64,000 nt of DNA from Phycicoccus sp. Soil802 (GCF_001429605.1 NZ_LMSS01000002.1:164617-228616); one strand, 5' to 3'; shown: positions 17,126 to 26,889, numbered from the stretch's first letter. Numbers and translations are program-made. Notes: generated from the letters alone by a model not told the origin.

Positions 17126-19044
17126 GCGACACGGTGCGGCTGACCGTCGGCCAGGCGGTGGTGCGGTTCCTCGGCCAGCAGTGGAGCGAGCGCGACGGCG
17201 AGCGGCAGCGGCTGTTCGCCGGCTGCCTCGGCATCTTCGGCCACGGCAACGTCGCCGGGGTGGGGCAGGCCCTGCTGCAGGCGGAGCTCGCCTTCGAGGG
17301 CCACGAGGACGACAACCCGCTGCCCTACGTGCTGGCCCGCAACGAGCAGGCCATGGTGCACACCGCCGTCGGCTATGCCCGGCAGCGCGACCGCCTGCAG
17401 ACCTGGGTCTGCACGGCGTCGGTCGGTCCCGGCTCGACCAACATGCTCACCGGCGCCGCCGTGGCGACGATCAACCGGATCCCGGTGCTGTTGCTGCCCT
17501 CGGGCACCTTTGCCACGCGGGTGTCCGCGCCGGTGCTCCAGGAGCTCGAGCAGCCGTATGCCGCGGACGTCACCGTCAACGACGCGTTCCGTCCCCTCTC
17601 GAAGTTCTTCGACCGGGTGACCCGCCCCGAGCAGCTGCCCGCTGCCCTGCTCGGCGCGATGCGCACCCTGACCGACCCCGTGGACACCGGCGCCGTGACG
17701 ATCGCCCTGCCGCAGGACGTGCAGGCCGAGGCGTTCGACTGGCCGGTCGAGCTGTTCAGCGAGCGCACCTGGCACATCGGCCGACCGCCGGCCGAGGCGT
17801 CGCGGATCGCCGCTGCCGCGGACGTGATCCGGTCGGCCCGGCGCCCGCTGGTCGTCGCGGGTGGAGGTGTGCACTACTCCGGCGCCGAGGGGGCGCTCGC
17901 CGACTTCTGCGACGCGACCGGGATCCCGGTGGCCGAGACGCAGGCGGGCAAGGGCTCCCTGCTGCACGGCCACCCCCAGCTCGTGGGTGCGATCGGCTCG
18001 ACCGGCACGACCGCCGCGAACGCCCTGGCCGCCGAGGCGGACGTCGTGATCGGGGTGGGCACCCGCTGGTCGGACTTCACCACCGCATCACGGAGTGCGT
18101 TCAAGGACAACGGAGTTCGCTTCGTCAACCTCAACGTCGCCCCGGTCGACGCCGTCAAGCAGGGTGGGCTGTCGGTGCTCGCGGACGCTCGCGAGGCACT
18201 GACCGCGCTGACTTCGGCCCTGGTCGGGTACTCCGTCGACGAGGTGCACCGCGCCCGTCAGGCGGAGCTGTGGTCCGCGTGGGACGAGCAGGTCGAGGCG
18301 ACCTACCACCCGGGAGCGGCCGTCACCGACGCCCTGGCCGAGGGGCTGCTCACCCAGGGCGAGGTGCTCGGGGTGGTCAACGAGCTCGCCGACCCCCGCG
18401 ACGTCGTGCTGTGCGCTGCCGGCTCGATGCCCGGCGACCTGCACAAGCTGTGGCGGGTCCGCGACCGCAAGGGCTACCACGTGGAGTACGGCTACTCCTG
18501 CATGGGCTACGAGATCCCGGCCGCGATCGGCGTCCGGCTAGCCGACGAGAGCCGTGAGGTCTTCGCGATGGTGGGCGACGGCGGCTACCTGATGATGCCG
18601 ACCGAGCTCGTCACGGCGGTGCAGGAGCGGGTCAAGGTGATCGTCGTGCTGGTGCAGAACCACGGCTTCCACTCGATCGGCTCCCTCTCGGAGAGCCTCG
18701 GCTCCCAGCGGTTCGGCACCCGCTACCGCTACCGCGACGACGTCTCCGGTCGCCTGGATGGCGAGCCGCTGCCGGTCGACCTGGCCGCCAACGCGCGCAG
18801 CCTCGGCGCCCACGTCGTCGAGGTGCACTCGCGGGCCGGGCTCGAGGACGCGGTGAAGCAGGCGAAGGCGTCCAGCCACGCGGGTCCGGTGGTGATCCAC
18901 GTGCAGACCGACCCCACCGTGCACTCGCCGGACAGCGGCTCGTGGTGGGACGTGCCGGTCGCCGAGGTGAGCGAGCTGGACAGCACGCAGGCGGCCCACG
19001 CGGCCTACCTGGCGCACAAGGCTGACCAGCGCCCGCTGCTCTGA
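17122..19044 (+). CDS. iolD: 3D-(3,5/4)-trihydroxycyclohexane-1,2-dione hydrolase
   Basis: A 640-residue thiamine-diphosphate enzyme that opens the ring of the dione intermediate. The N-terminal PYR domain has the catalytic Glu region (RNEQAMVHTAVGYA), a central domain follows, and the C-terminal TPP/Mg domain has MVGDGGYLMMPTEL and QNHGFHS. Last gene of the operon. No iolA and no inositol transporter follow, so the pathway must be completed by genes outside the window. Confidence 0.94.
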   Translation: MSDTVRLTVGQAVVRFLGQQWSERDGERQRLFAGCLGIFGHGNVAGVGQALLQAELAFEGHEDDNPLPYVLARNEQAMVHTAVGYARQRDRLQTWVCTASVGPGSTNMLTGAAVATINRIPVLLLPSGTFATRVSAPVLQELEQPYAADVTVNDAFRPLSKFFDRVTRPEQLPAALLGAMRTLTDPVDTGAVTIALPQDVQAEAFDWPVELFSERTWHIGRPPAEASRIAAAADVIRSARRPLVVAGGGVHYSGAEGALADFCDATGIPVAETQAGKGSLLHGHPQLVGAIGSTGTTAANALAAEADVVIGVGTRWSDFTTASRSAFKDNGVRFVNLNVAPVDAVKQGGLSVLADAREALTALTSALVGYSVDEVHRARQAELWSAWDEQVEATYHPGAAVTDALAEGLLTQGEVLGVVNELADPRDVVLCAAGSMPGDLHKLWRVRDRKGYHVEYGYSCMGYEIPAAIGVRLADESREVFAMVGDGGYLMMPTELVTAVQERVKVIVVLVQNHGFHSIGSLSESLGSQRFGTRYRYRDDVSGRLDGEPLPVDLAANARSLGAHVVEVHSRAGLEDAVKQAKASSHAGPVVIHVQTDPTVHSPDSGSWWDVPVAEVSELDSTQAAHAAYLAHKADQRPLL

Positions 19045-19163
19045 GCGCGCCACCCTGCGCAACACGGCAAGTGCGCGCGCCTCCGCCCAGCAGGTGGGCG
19101 GAATCAGACGCAACTCGCGTGTCGCGGGCTGGAGCACCCGTGGCACCGGCAGAGGCCATGGGA

Positions 19164-19169
19164 CAGAAT
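19164..19169 (+). promoter_or_regulatory. -10-like CAGAAT of the ggt gene (leaderless)
   Basis: CAGAAT ends 7 nt before the ATG at 19177 with no ribosome site between, so transcription probably starts at the start codon. Confidence 0.45.
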
Positions 19170-19176
19170 CGGGCGC

Positions 19177-20700
19177 ATGGACAGACGCGTGTCGATCGCG
19201 GCGACCGGTCCCGCGTCTGCCGACGCCGGCTTGGCCGCGGCGGCTGCTGGTGGCAACGCCGTCGACGTCGCGATCGCGGCGATGGTCTCGGCGATGACCA
19301 CCGAGCCGGGCATCGTCTCGGCCGCCGGCGGCGCCTTCGTCAGCATCTGGCCGGCCGGTGGGGACCCCGAGCTCATCGACGGCAACGTCGAGATGCCGGG
19401 CCGCGGCCAGGACCCCGACCGGTTCGGCGCCGGGTTGCGCGAGGTGCGCACCTCCTACGGTGGCGGGCTGACCCTGTATGCCGGTCACGGCTCGGTGGCG
19501 ACGCCCGGCGCCTTCGCGGCGCTCGGGATCGCCCATGACCGGCACGGGTCGGCGCCGTGGCGCGAGGTGCTGGCCCCGAGCATCGACGCGGCGCGTACCG
19601 GCTACTCGATCGGCGGCGCCGCGGCGCGCTACCTGGCGATCACCGGCGACCTGGTCTTCGGCTGGGACGAGCACACCTGGCCCCTGGTCCGGGGCGCCGA
19701 CGGCAGGATCGTCACCGCCGGGCAGCAGGCCACGAACCCCGACCTGGCCGACACCCTCGAGCAGATCTCCGTCGAAGGCGCCCGGTCGCTCTACACCGGC
19801 GACCTCGCGGCCCGGATCGCGGCAGACAGTGCCGCCCGCGGTGGGCTGGTCACGGCAGCCGACCTCGCGGCATACCGGGCGGTGGTCCGCACGCCGCTGC
19901 GGCTGGGGCTCGGCGAGTGGGACCTGGCGCTCAACCCACCACCCTCGGTCGGTGGTCCGATGCTCGCGGTGATGCTCCGCGAGCTGGCCGCGGCGGGCTG
20001 GGACTGGTCACGGATCATCGACATCCAGCAGCGGGTGCTGTCGTTCCGCCACCAGGTGCACGACCTGTCGACGGACCTGGAGGAGGACGGCTACGCGCTG
20101 CTGGAGTCGATCGACCGCAACGGGCTGGCCGGCCTGCCCACCTCGTCCTCGACCGCCCACGTCTCCGCGGTCGACAGCGACGGCACCATCTGCGCGATCA
20201 CCGCGTCGAGCGGATACGGCTCCGGCGCAACGGTGCCCGGCACCGGGCTGATGCTCAACAACTGCCTCGGCGAGCCCGAGCTCAACCGGTTGGGGCTGCA
20301 CGCGCTGGCCCCCGGCACCCGCCTGGCCTCCAACATGGCCCCGTCCGTCGCGAGGTCGTCGTCGGGGTCGGCGCTCGCGATCGGGAGCCCCGGCGCCGAC
20401 CGGATCACCACGGCGCTCATGCAGGTGCTCGGCCGGCACTGCCTCTCGGGCACCCCGATGCAGGAGGCCATCGACGCGCCCCGGGTGCACGTGCGGATCC
20501 TCGACGACGGCACGCCGCGGGTGGACCACGAGGACGATCCGGAGATCTCGGCTGCGATCGAAAGCCTTGGGCTGCAGTCGTTCTCGCACGGCGCCACCTC
20601 GATGTTCTTCGGCGGGGTGGCCGCGGCCCGACGACTGGCCGACGGGTCGCTCGACGCCGCCGGGGACCCCCGCCGAGAGGCCGCCACCCGCGTCTCCTGA
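19177..20700 (+). CDS. Gamma-glutamyltransferase family protein
   Basis: A 507-residue Ntn-hydrolase. SSSTAHVSAVD near residues 324-334 holds the Thr that becomes the new N-terminal nucleophile after self-cleavage. GYGSGATVPGTGLMLNN and the later GSPGADRITTALMQ are family motifs. No signal peptide is visible, unlike secreted GGTs, so it probably acts in the cytoplasm on glutathione-like or other gamma-glutamyl compounds. Mycothiol-making actinobacteria often lack glutathione, so the substrate is uncertain. Leaderless start. Monocistronic after iolD. Confidence 0.85.
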   Translation: MDRRVSIAATGPASADAGLAAAAAGGNAVDVAIAAMVSAMTTEPGIVSAAGGAFVSIWPAGGDPELIDGNVEMPGRGQDPDRFGAGLREVRTSYGGGLTLYAGHGSVATPGAFAALGIAHDRHGSAPWREVLAPSIDAARTGYSIGGAAARYLAITGDLVFGWDEHTWPLVRGADGRIVTAGQQATNPDLADTLEQISVEGARSLYTGDLAARIAADSAARGGLVTAADLAAYRAVVRTPLRLGLGEWDLALNPPPSVGGPMLAVMLRELAAAGWDWSRIIDIQQRVLSFRHQVHDLSTDLEEDGYALLESIDRNGLAGLPTSSSTAHVSAVDSDGTICAITASSGYGSGATVPGTGLMLNNCLGEPELNRLGLHALAPGTRLASNMAPSVARSSSGSALAIGSPGADRITTALMQVLGRHCLSGTPMQEAIDAPRVHVRILDDGTPRVDHEDDPEISAAIESLGLQSFSHGATSMFFGGVAAARRLADGSLDAAGDPRREAATRVS

Positions 20701-20882
20701 GATCCTCCTGCCGCCTCCCCCTTCCCGCACTTGTTGCGCGTAGGTCCTCACCAGACCCCTCAACCAGGCGTCCAGTGACCAGCAGGTGGCAACAAGTCAG
20801 CCTGGGTCCGGCGGCGTCATGTATCAGGAGGTGTCGGGTCACACTCCTTGACGTACACCCTCGGGGGAGGAGCCGAACAGCC

Positions 20883-21356
20883 GTGGCACGACACACCACC
20901 GCAGCAGCGGTCGACCTGGGCTGGGCCGACGCCGTCGAGCTGGCCGGTCGCCTGCTGCGCGGCGCGTCCTTGGCCCACCTCGAGCTCGGGGACCTGCCAG
21001 CGGGGGAACGGGCCACCCTCGAGACCACGCTGACCTACGAGCAGCAGTGCACCCGCGGGGAGGCGCGTCGGGGTGAGGCGTCACCGGCCGACGTGGTGGT
21101 CACCGACCGTCGCATCCTCGTCAGCCGCCCGCTGCGGGGGCTGCTCAGCCTCTGGCACGTCGACCTCGAGAACCTCCAGCTCGGCGTGACCGGTCAGCAG
21201 TGCCACCTCGACCTGCACCCGGTGGGCATCAACCCGAGGGTGCGCCTCACCGGCGAGGCCGCACCGATGGTGGCCCTCCACGTGGCGCACGCCGTCTTCC
21301 CGAGCACCTGGGCGCGGCTGTCCGGGTTGCTGCCGCTGCTCGACTGCGCGGCCTAG
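20883..21356 (+). CDS. Small PH-like domain protein, function unknown
   Basis: Encodes 157 residues without membrane segments. The segment VVVTDRRILVSRP followed by WHVDLENLQLGV looks like bacterial PH/YokE-type domains (T-D-R-R plus aromatic strand), with a short N-terminal helix before it. The GTG at 20883 has a strong GGGGGAGGAG ribosome site. The stop overlaps the convergent MATE gene by 4 nt. I do not recognise a named family. Confidence 0.5.
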   Translation: MARHTTAAAVDLGWADAVELAGRLLRGASLAHLELGDLPAGERATLETTLTYEQQCTRGEARRGEASPADVVVTDRRILVSRPLRGLLSLWHVDLENLQLGVTGQQCHLDLHPVGINPRVRLTGEAAPMVALHVAHAVFPSTWARLSGLLPLLDCAA

Positions 21357-22702
21357 CGGGCGGCGCCGGTCACGGCCCAGTCGTCGCCACGGATCCGCCA
21401 CCAGAAGAACGCCGCGCGGATCGCCATGAACGCCGTGAACACCACCCACAGCACGGTCACGGCCCGGGGGGCCCCGTCGGCCACGAGGTCGTCGCCGCGG
21501 GCGTGCACCCAGAGGGCGAGCGGCAGGTAGAGCACCAGCGTCGCGACCATCGCCTTGGCCAGCCACCGTCCGTCGCCGGCGCCGATCAGCACGCCGTCAA
21601 CCACGAAGACGTAACCGGCGAGGGGCTGGCCCAGCGCCACCACGACCAGCGCCGCCGAGAGCGCGGCGCGGACGGCGGGGTCGGTCGTGAAGAGCGCCGG
21701 CAGGAGCGAGTGGACGGCCAGCACGAGCAGCCCGAGCACGGCTCCACCCCAGAGGCCCCAGCGCAGCATCGTGGTCGTGGCGGCGCGGGCTGCGACGACA
21801 TCACCTGCGCCGAGGGCCCGCCCGGTGATCGCCTGCGCGGCGATGGCCAGGGCGTCGAGGGCGAAGGCCAGGAAGGTCCACACCGTCGCCGCCACCTGGT
21901 GCGATGCCAGCGGCACGTCACCGAGGCCCGCTGCGACCCAGGTGGTGAGCAGGATGATGGCGCGCAGCGCGAGCGTGCGGACGAGCAGGGGTATGCCGGT
22001 GAGCCCGGCCCGCAGCACGCGCCCCGGGTGGGCGTGCAGGGCGGCTCCGGCGCGACGGGCGTGCCGGACCATGACGACCACCAGTCCGGTGGCCATCGCG
22101 GTCTGGGCGATCACGGTGCCCCACGCGGAACCCGCGATGCCCCAGCCGAACCCGTAGACGAACAGCAGGTTGAGCGCCACGTTCGCGGAGAACCCGGCGA
22201 CAGAGGCCACCAGCGGGGTCCGGGTGTCCTGCAACCCCCGCAGCACCCCGGTGGCGGCGAGCGCCACGAGCATCGCGGGGATGCCGAGGGCCGAGATGCG
22301 AAGGTACGTCGCGGCATACCCGATGGCGTCGGGGGAGGCACCGAAGACGCGGCACAGCGGCTCGGCTGCCACCGCGACACCAACGGACGTGAGGGTGCCG
22401 AGCCCGACGGCGAGCCAGGTGCCGTCGATGCCGGCCTCGAGCGCTCCCCGCTCGCTGCCGGCGCCGATCTGGCGAGCCACGATCGAGGTGGTGCCGTAGG
22501 CGAGGAACACGAAGATGTTGGCCGCGGTGATGAGCGTCGCGCTGGCCACGCCGAGCCCAGCCAGCTGGGCCGTGCCGAGGTGCCCGATGATCGCCGAGTC
22601 GGCCAGCAGGAAGAGGGGCTCGGCGACGAGCGCGAGGAACGCCGGGACAGCCAGCCGCAGGATCTCCCGGCTCTGCGCCGGGTCGCGGGGGCTGGTGCTC
22701 AC
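21353..22702 (-). CDS. MATE family efflux transporter (DinF-like)
   Basis: A 449-residue protein with about 12 membrane segments in two similar halves. It starts with REILRLAVPAFLALVAEPLF and has ADSAIIGHLGTAQLAG, the MATE N-terminal motif of the DinF branch. It exports organic cations or drugs by proton or sodium exchange. GTG start at 22702. One dispersed octamer falls at 21991, where it forces an ATA Ile codon. Convergent tail overlap with the PH-like gene. Confidence 0.9.
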   Translation of the reverse strand: MSTSPRDPAQSREILRLAVPAFLALVAEPLFLLADSAIIGHLGTAQLAGLGVASATLITAANIFVFLAYGTTSIVARQIGAGSERGALEAGIDGTWLAVGLGTLTSVGVAVAAEPLCRVFGASPDAIGYAATYLRISALGIPAMLVALAATGVLRGLQDTRTPLVASVAGFSANVALNLLFVYGFGWGIAGSAWGTVIAQTAMATGLVVVMVRHARRAGAALHAHPGRVLRAGLTGIPLLVRTLALRAIILLTTWVAAGLGDVPLASHQVAATVWTFLAFALDALAIAAQAITGRALGAGDVVAARAATTTMLRWGLWGGAVLGLLVLAVHSLLPALFTTDPAVRAALSAALVVVALGQPLAGYVFVVDGVLIGAGDGRWLAKAMVATLVLYLPLALWVHARGDDLVADGAPRAVTVLWVVFTAFMAIRAAFFWWRIRGDDWAVTGAAR

Positions 22703-22753
22703 CGCGCCACGGTAGCCGCGACCCGTGACGTCGTCGTCAGGGCGTCCAGCTCG

Positions 22754-23404
22754 TCAGGGCGTCCAGCGAGTGCGCACGCCCTCGACGAACGCGGCGAAGT
22801 CGCCGGCCATGTCGACCTCGTCGGGCCGCATCAACCACTGCACCTGCAGGCCGTCCGTCAGGGCGACCGCTTGCCGGGCCAGGCTGTCGGCCGGGACAGC
22901 AGGGTCGGCCGTGCCGTCCGCGACGGCCTCGCGCAGGGCCACGGCAAGGGCTTCGACGGCGCTGCGGTGGTGCTCGCCGAGCCAGCCGTGGCCCGGGTGG
23001 TCGGGCTCCACGGCCTCGCCCGCGAGGCTGGTGAAGAGCCGGACGAGGCCCTCGCGGTCGCTGTTCAGCCGGACCAGGCGGGTCATGTCGTCCCACACCT
23101 CCCAGCCGCGCGGGGCGCGGTCGCGGCCGGTGGCGAGCGTGGCCAGGTCGCGGACGTCGCGGGCGCGCAGCACCTCGGCGAGCAGCCCCTCCTTGCTGGG
23201 GAAGTGGTGCAGCAGACCGCTCTGCGACAGGCCCGACGCCTCGGCGACCGCCGTCATCGGGGTCGCGTGGAACCCGCGCTCGGCGAAGAGCTCCGCGGCC
23301 GCGGAGACGATCCGTTCGCGGGTGGCGGCGGTCGCCTCGGTGCCCGGACCGCGAGGGCGACCGCGACCCCGCCGAGCGGGCTGTCCGGTGTGCCTCGTGG
23401 TCAC
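22754..23404 (-). CDS. TetR-family regulator coupled to the GH3 gene
   Basis: A 216-residue regulator. The basic N-terminus is followed by the TetR helix-turn-helix at about 25-70 (RERIVSAAAELFAERGFHAT, VAEASGLSQSGLLHHFPSKEGLL) and a ligand domain. The GTG start overlaps the GH3 stop by 4 nt (GTGA), so both proteins come from one mRNA. It probably controls the shared promoter, where an AAATAG/CTATTT inverted repeat lies (25948-25969). A TetR rather than LacI regulator for a glucosidase is less usual. Confidence 0.85.
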   Translation of the reverse strand: MTTRHTGQPARRGRGRPRGPGTEATAATRERIVSAAAELFAERGFHATPMTAVAEASGLSQSGLLHHFPSKEGLLAEVLRARDVRDLATLATGRDRAPRGWEVWDDMTRLVRLNSDREGLVRLFTSLAGEAVEPDHPGHGWLGEHHRSAVEALAVALREAVADGTADPAVPADSLARQAVALTDGLQVQWLMRPDEVDMAGDFAAFVEGVRTRWTP

Positions 23405-25914
23405 GCGAGCGGCAGCCGGAACCGGATGTCGCCGAGCCCACGGGCGACGAGCAGCTCGCCACCGTCGGCCAAGGACGCCCAGCCGTCGGCCGCGGTGTCC
23501 CAGCGACGCCACAGCCGCGGGTCGGTGGTCACCTCGACCGTGGCCGACTCCCCGGCCGCGACGTCGACGGTGGACCAGCCGACCAGTCGCACGGGCTGGT
23601 CGGCCTCGCTGGGCTGGAGGTAGACTTGGACCAGCTCCCGCGAGTCGCGACCGGCCGTGTTGCGCACCGCCACCGAGACGGTGGGGGACGCGTCGGCTCC
23701 GGAGCCGGTCAGCGCTGCCGCGGTGTAGTCCCAGGCGCCGTAGCCGTCGCCCGCACCGAGCCAGTGCGCAGGAGCGGCGGCTCGCCCGGCGTGGAAGCCG
23801 CGGTAGCCGACGAACGACCCGTCCGTGTAGTCGAGCTGGAGGTCGGTCGGCTCGACGGTCCACGCGGGCGCGGCCTCGTCGGCCGCCGGCCAGGTGGTGA
23901 CCAACCGGCCGGCCGGCTCGCGGACGCCGAGCAGGGCGTCGGCGACGGCGTGGCCGCCTTCCTGTCCGGGCAGGCCCACCACCAGGATCGCGTCGACCTC
24001 GTCGGCCCACGGCATCAGCACCGGGGTCGCGGCGTTGACGACGACGACCGTCCGGGTGGCCGCCGCTGCGACGGCCCGGACCAGCGCGTCCTGCTCGCCG
24101 GGCAGCGCGAGCGTGGTCTTGTCGCTGCCCTCGGTCTCCTGCTCGGGGGTGAGCCCGACGACCACGACGGCGACGTCAGCAGCCTGTGCGGCCGCGGCGG
24201 CTGCGGCGAGCGTCTCGTCGACGGGAGCCGGCACCGGCGCGACGACGAGGGTCTTGGTGCCCATGCCCGAGGCGAGGATCTGCGACAGGGTGCTCAGCTT
24301 GCCGTCCGGACCCGGCACGGGCTCGGAACGGACCACGGTGAGCTCGGCCTCGACCAGCGCGCCGGCGGCGGCCTCGAGGTCGGCGGTCCAGACCGGCGGC
24401 TTGAACATCGCCTCGCCCGGGTCCGCCCCGCCGGACACCAGGTCGGCCCGGCCGATCTCGGTGCCGTCGACGCTGACCCGCCACGAGCCAGCCCCCTTGG
24501 CTCCCACGCGGACCCGCCCGCCCGTGACGAGGCGGGCACTGAGCCGCAGCTGCTCGGTCTGGCGGGGCAGGGTGTCGTCCCAACCCGTCGTGACCTCGGC
24601 GCCGTCGACGTGCTCCTCCAGCATGACCACGCCCTCGGCGTCCACGTGCTCGACCCGCATGCCGGGCTCGCCCGTCGACGGGTCCTGGATGGCCTCGAGC
24701 GCTGCGGGCAGCGGGCTCTCGCGCACGTCCACCCCGTCGACGACGACCAGTCGCTCACCGAGCTGCTCGCGCAGCCCGTCCGCGATGGAGACCTGGTGCG
24801 GAGGGTTGACCTGGGCCGAGCCGCCGCCCATGCACACGGTCTCGATGCCGTGCCGACCGATCAGGGCGACCGACCCTCCGGCCGCACCCGACCCGTCGGT
24901 CGTACCCCCCGCGAGCGGCAGGACACCGTCGGCGTTGCGCAGCACCACCATCCCGTCCGTCGCCAGCCGCCGCAGCTGGGCCCGGCGCTCCGGTGCGTCG
25001 GCGGCGAGCGAGTCGGTCGGCCAGCTGCGGTGCCCCTCGGTGGAGCCGGGGACGTCGAGGGCGCCGACGCGCTGCGCGAGCAGGAGCAGGCGGCACACGT
25101 GCTCGTCGATGACCGACTCGTCCACGGCACCCGCGCGGACGTCCGCCACCAGCGCCTCGCCCCAGGGCCCGTCAGGGCCGGGCATGACGAGGTCGAGACC
25201 GCCGAGGGCGGCGGGGGCCGAGGTCTTGGTCGCGAACCAGTCGCTCATCAGCAGGCCGTCCCAGCCCCACTCGTCCTTCACGACCTCGGTGTTGACGTGG
25301 ACCTGCTCCGTGGCGGGCACGCCGTTGACGTCGTTGTAGGCGGCCATGATCGACCAGGGCTGCGACTCCTCGACCGCGATCTCGAACGGCAGGAGGTAGA
25401 CCTCGCGCAGCACGTCCTCGGCCACGACGGAGTTCATGTTGTTGCGCAGCGTCTCGGACTCGTTGGCGACCAGGTGCTTGAGGCAGGCGCCGATTCCCTT
25501 GCCCTGCAAGCCCTTCACGTAGGCCGCGGCGAGCCGGCCGGTGAGCAGCGGGTCCTCGGAGTAGGCCTCGAACAGCCGGCCACCGAGCGGTGAACGGTGC
25601 AGGTTGATGGTGGGGCCCAGCACGACGTGGATCTGCTGGCGCTCGGCCTCCTCGGCGAGCATCTCGCCGACCTCGTGGGCGGTCTCCTCGCTCCAGGCGC
25701 TCGCGAGCAGGGTCGCGTTGGGGAAGAGCGCCACGTGGTCGCCACCGACGAACTTCAGCCCCCGGACGCCGGTGGGGCCGTCGGAGAAGGCCATCGGCGC
25801 CAGGCCGATCTCGTCCGCGCCGTGGAGGGTGAACGAGGTGGCGCCGGTCAGCAGCCGGACCTTGGTCTCGAGGTCGAGCTGGGCCACGAGGGGGGCGAAG
25901 TCGGTGGTGGTCAC
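23401..25914 (-). CDS. GH3 beta-glucosidase
   Basis: An 837-residue glycoside hydrolase family 3 enzyme without signal peptide, so it hydrolyses imported beta-glucosides or related aryl glycosides inside the cell. The N-terminal TIM barrel has KHLVANESE and LMSDWFATK (nucleophile Asp near 227). A PA14-like beta insert lies at about 400-540, the alpha/beta sandwich contains VVGLTPEQETEGSDKTTL, and the C-terminus is fibronectin III-like. GTG start at 25914. First gene of a two-gene operon with tetR. Confidence 0.92.
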   Translation of the reverse strand: MTTTDFAPLVAQLDLETKVRLLTGATSFTLHGADEIGLAPMAFSDGPTGVRGLKFVGGDHVALFPNATLLASAWSEETAHEVGEMLAEEAERQQIHVVLGPTINLHRSPLGGRLFEAYSEDPLLTGRLAAAYVKGLQGKGIGACLKHLVANESETLRNNMNSVVAEDVLREVYLLPFEIAVEESQPWSIMAAYNDVNGVPATEQVHVNTEVVKDEWGWDGLLMSDWFATKTSAPAALGGLDLVMPGPDGPWGEALVADVRAGAVDESVIDEHVCRLLLLAQRVGALDVPGSTEGHRSWPTDSLAADAPERRAQLRRLATDGMVVLRNADGVLPLAGGTTDGSGAAGGSVALIGRHGIETVCMGGGSAQVNPPHQVSIADGLREQLGERLVVVDGVDVRESPLPAALEAIQDPSTGEPGMRVEHVDAEGVVMLEEHVDGAEVTTGWDDTLPRQTEQLRLSARLVTGGRVRVGAKGAGSWRVSVDGTEIGRADLVSGGADPGEAMFKPPVWTADLEAAAGALVEAELTVVRSEPVPGPDGKLSTLSQILASGMGTKTLVVAPVPAPVDETLAAAAAAAQAADVAVVVVGLTPEQETEGSDKTTLALPGEQDALVRAVAAAATRTVVVVNAATPVLMPWADEVDAILVVGLPGQEGGHAVADALLGVREPAGRLVTTWPAADEAAPAWTVEPTDLQLDYTDGSFVGYRGFHAGRAAAPAHWLGAGDGYGAWDYTAAALTGSGADASPTVSVAVRNTAGRDSRELVQVYLQPSEADQPVRLVGWSTVDVAAGESATVEVTTDPRLWRRWDTAADGWASLADGGELLVARGLGDIRFRLPLA

Positions 25915-25947
25915 CGAGCCAGTGTCGGGAGCCGGGCCGCGGCGGGT

Positions 25948-25969
25948 AAATAGATAGGGCTAACTATTT
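25948..25969. promoter_or_regulatory. AT-rich operator/promoter of GH3-tetR
   Basis: AAATAG (25948-25953), 10-nt spacer, CTATTT (25964-25969). This is a sharp AT island 34 nt before the GH3 start. Likely TetR operator overlapping the -10. Confidence 0.55.
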
Positions 25970-26064
25970 CGCAGTCTGAGACGACCGAGGCCCCGCCCAC
26001 CGCGCGTGCGGGGTATGCCGCGTGGTCAGGACGGCGTGGCGTGTCCCCCGTCGGACGTGGTTGG

Positions 26065-26070
26065 CATGAT
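26065..26070 (+). promoter_or_regulatory. -10-like CATGAT of the PIG-L gene (leaderless)
   Basis: CATGAT ends 6 nt before the GTG at 26077, with no ribosome site between. Confidence 0.4.
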
Positions 26071-26076
26071 GGCGTC

Positions 26077-26889
26077 GTGTCCACGATCGTGTTCCTCCAC
26101 GCCCACCCCGACGACGAGGCCTCGCAGACGGCCGGCGCGATGGCCCGCGCGGTCGCCGAGGGCCACCGCGTGGTCACCGTGTTCGCCACCAACGGTGACC
26201 ACGGCGAGCTCCCCGCCGCGGGCCTGCCGGAGGGGGAGACGCTGGTCCACTGGCGCCGTCGCGAGGCCCAGGCCAGCGCCGACGCCCTGGGCGTGCAGCG
26301 GATCGCGTGGCTGGGCTACGCCGACTCGGGCATGACCGGCTGGGAGCAGAACACCCACGCCAACGCCTTCCACGGCGCCGACGTCGACGAGGCGGCCCGC
26401 CGCCTCGTGGCGATCCTCGACGAGGAGGACGCCGACGTCCTGGTGGGCTACGACTGGCACGGTGGCTACGGCCACCCCGACCACGTGAAGGTGCACCCGG
26501 TCGTGCACCGCGCGGCCGAGCTGGCGGCCCGTCGACCGCGGCTGCTCGAGTCCACGATGAACCGCGACATCGTCCGAGGCGTGTTCCAGGCCGCGGTGGC
26601 CGCCGGCGCCGGCGACCAGGCCTTCGACCCGGACAGCCCGATGGACGACGGCAACCCGCTCGGCACCCCCGAGGCCGAGATCACCTGGCAGGTCGACACC
26701 AGCGACTACCTGGCCCAGCGGCGCGCCTCCCTGGAGGCGCACCGGAGCCAGGCGACCGACATCGAGGGGATGCTCTCGATGCCCGAGGCGTTCTTCGCGG
26801 AGTTCTTCGGGCGCGAGCACTACCTCGAGCCCGGCGTCGACAAGGACGCGCACCCGACCATGCAGGTCGGCTGGCCGTTCGGTGACTGA
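26077..26889 (+). CDS. PIG-L family (LmbE/MshB-like) deacetylase
   Basis: A 270-residue zinc deacetylase-fold protein. AHPDDEASQTAG at the N-terminus gives the His/Asp-Asp zinc and catalytic residues, and YGHPDHVKVH near 138 gives the third ligand. The family removes acetyl groups from GlcNAc-type substrates (mycothiol synthesis or turnover). Length and sequence suggest an MshB/Mca relative, but Mca is usually about 290 residues and the exact role is open. GTG start. The stop overlaps the following MFS gene by 8 nt. Confidence 0.8.
   Translation: MSTIVFLHAHPDDEASQTAGAMARAVAEGHRVVTVFATNGDHGELPAAGLPEGETLVHWRRREAQASADALGVQRIAWLGYADSGMTGWEQNTHANAFHGADVDEAARRLVAILDEEDADVLVGYDWHGGYGHPDHVKVHPVVHRAAELAARRPRLLESTMNRDIVRGVFQAAVAAGAGDQAFDPDSPMDDGNPLGTPEAEITWQVDTSDYLAQRRASLEAHRSQATDIEGMLSMPEAFFAEFFGREHYLEPGVDKDAHPTMQVGWPFGD

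Noticed and set aside
21200..23623. 807-codon open frame across MATE and TetR genes
   Set aside because: Overlaps two well-supported minus-strand genes and has low-complexity composition.
23626..25593. 655-codon open frame opposite the GH3 gene
   Set aside because: High-GC shadow frame. GH3 on the minus strand has all family motifs.
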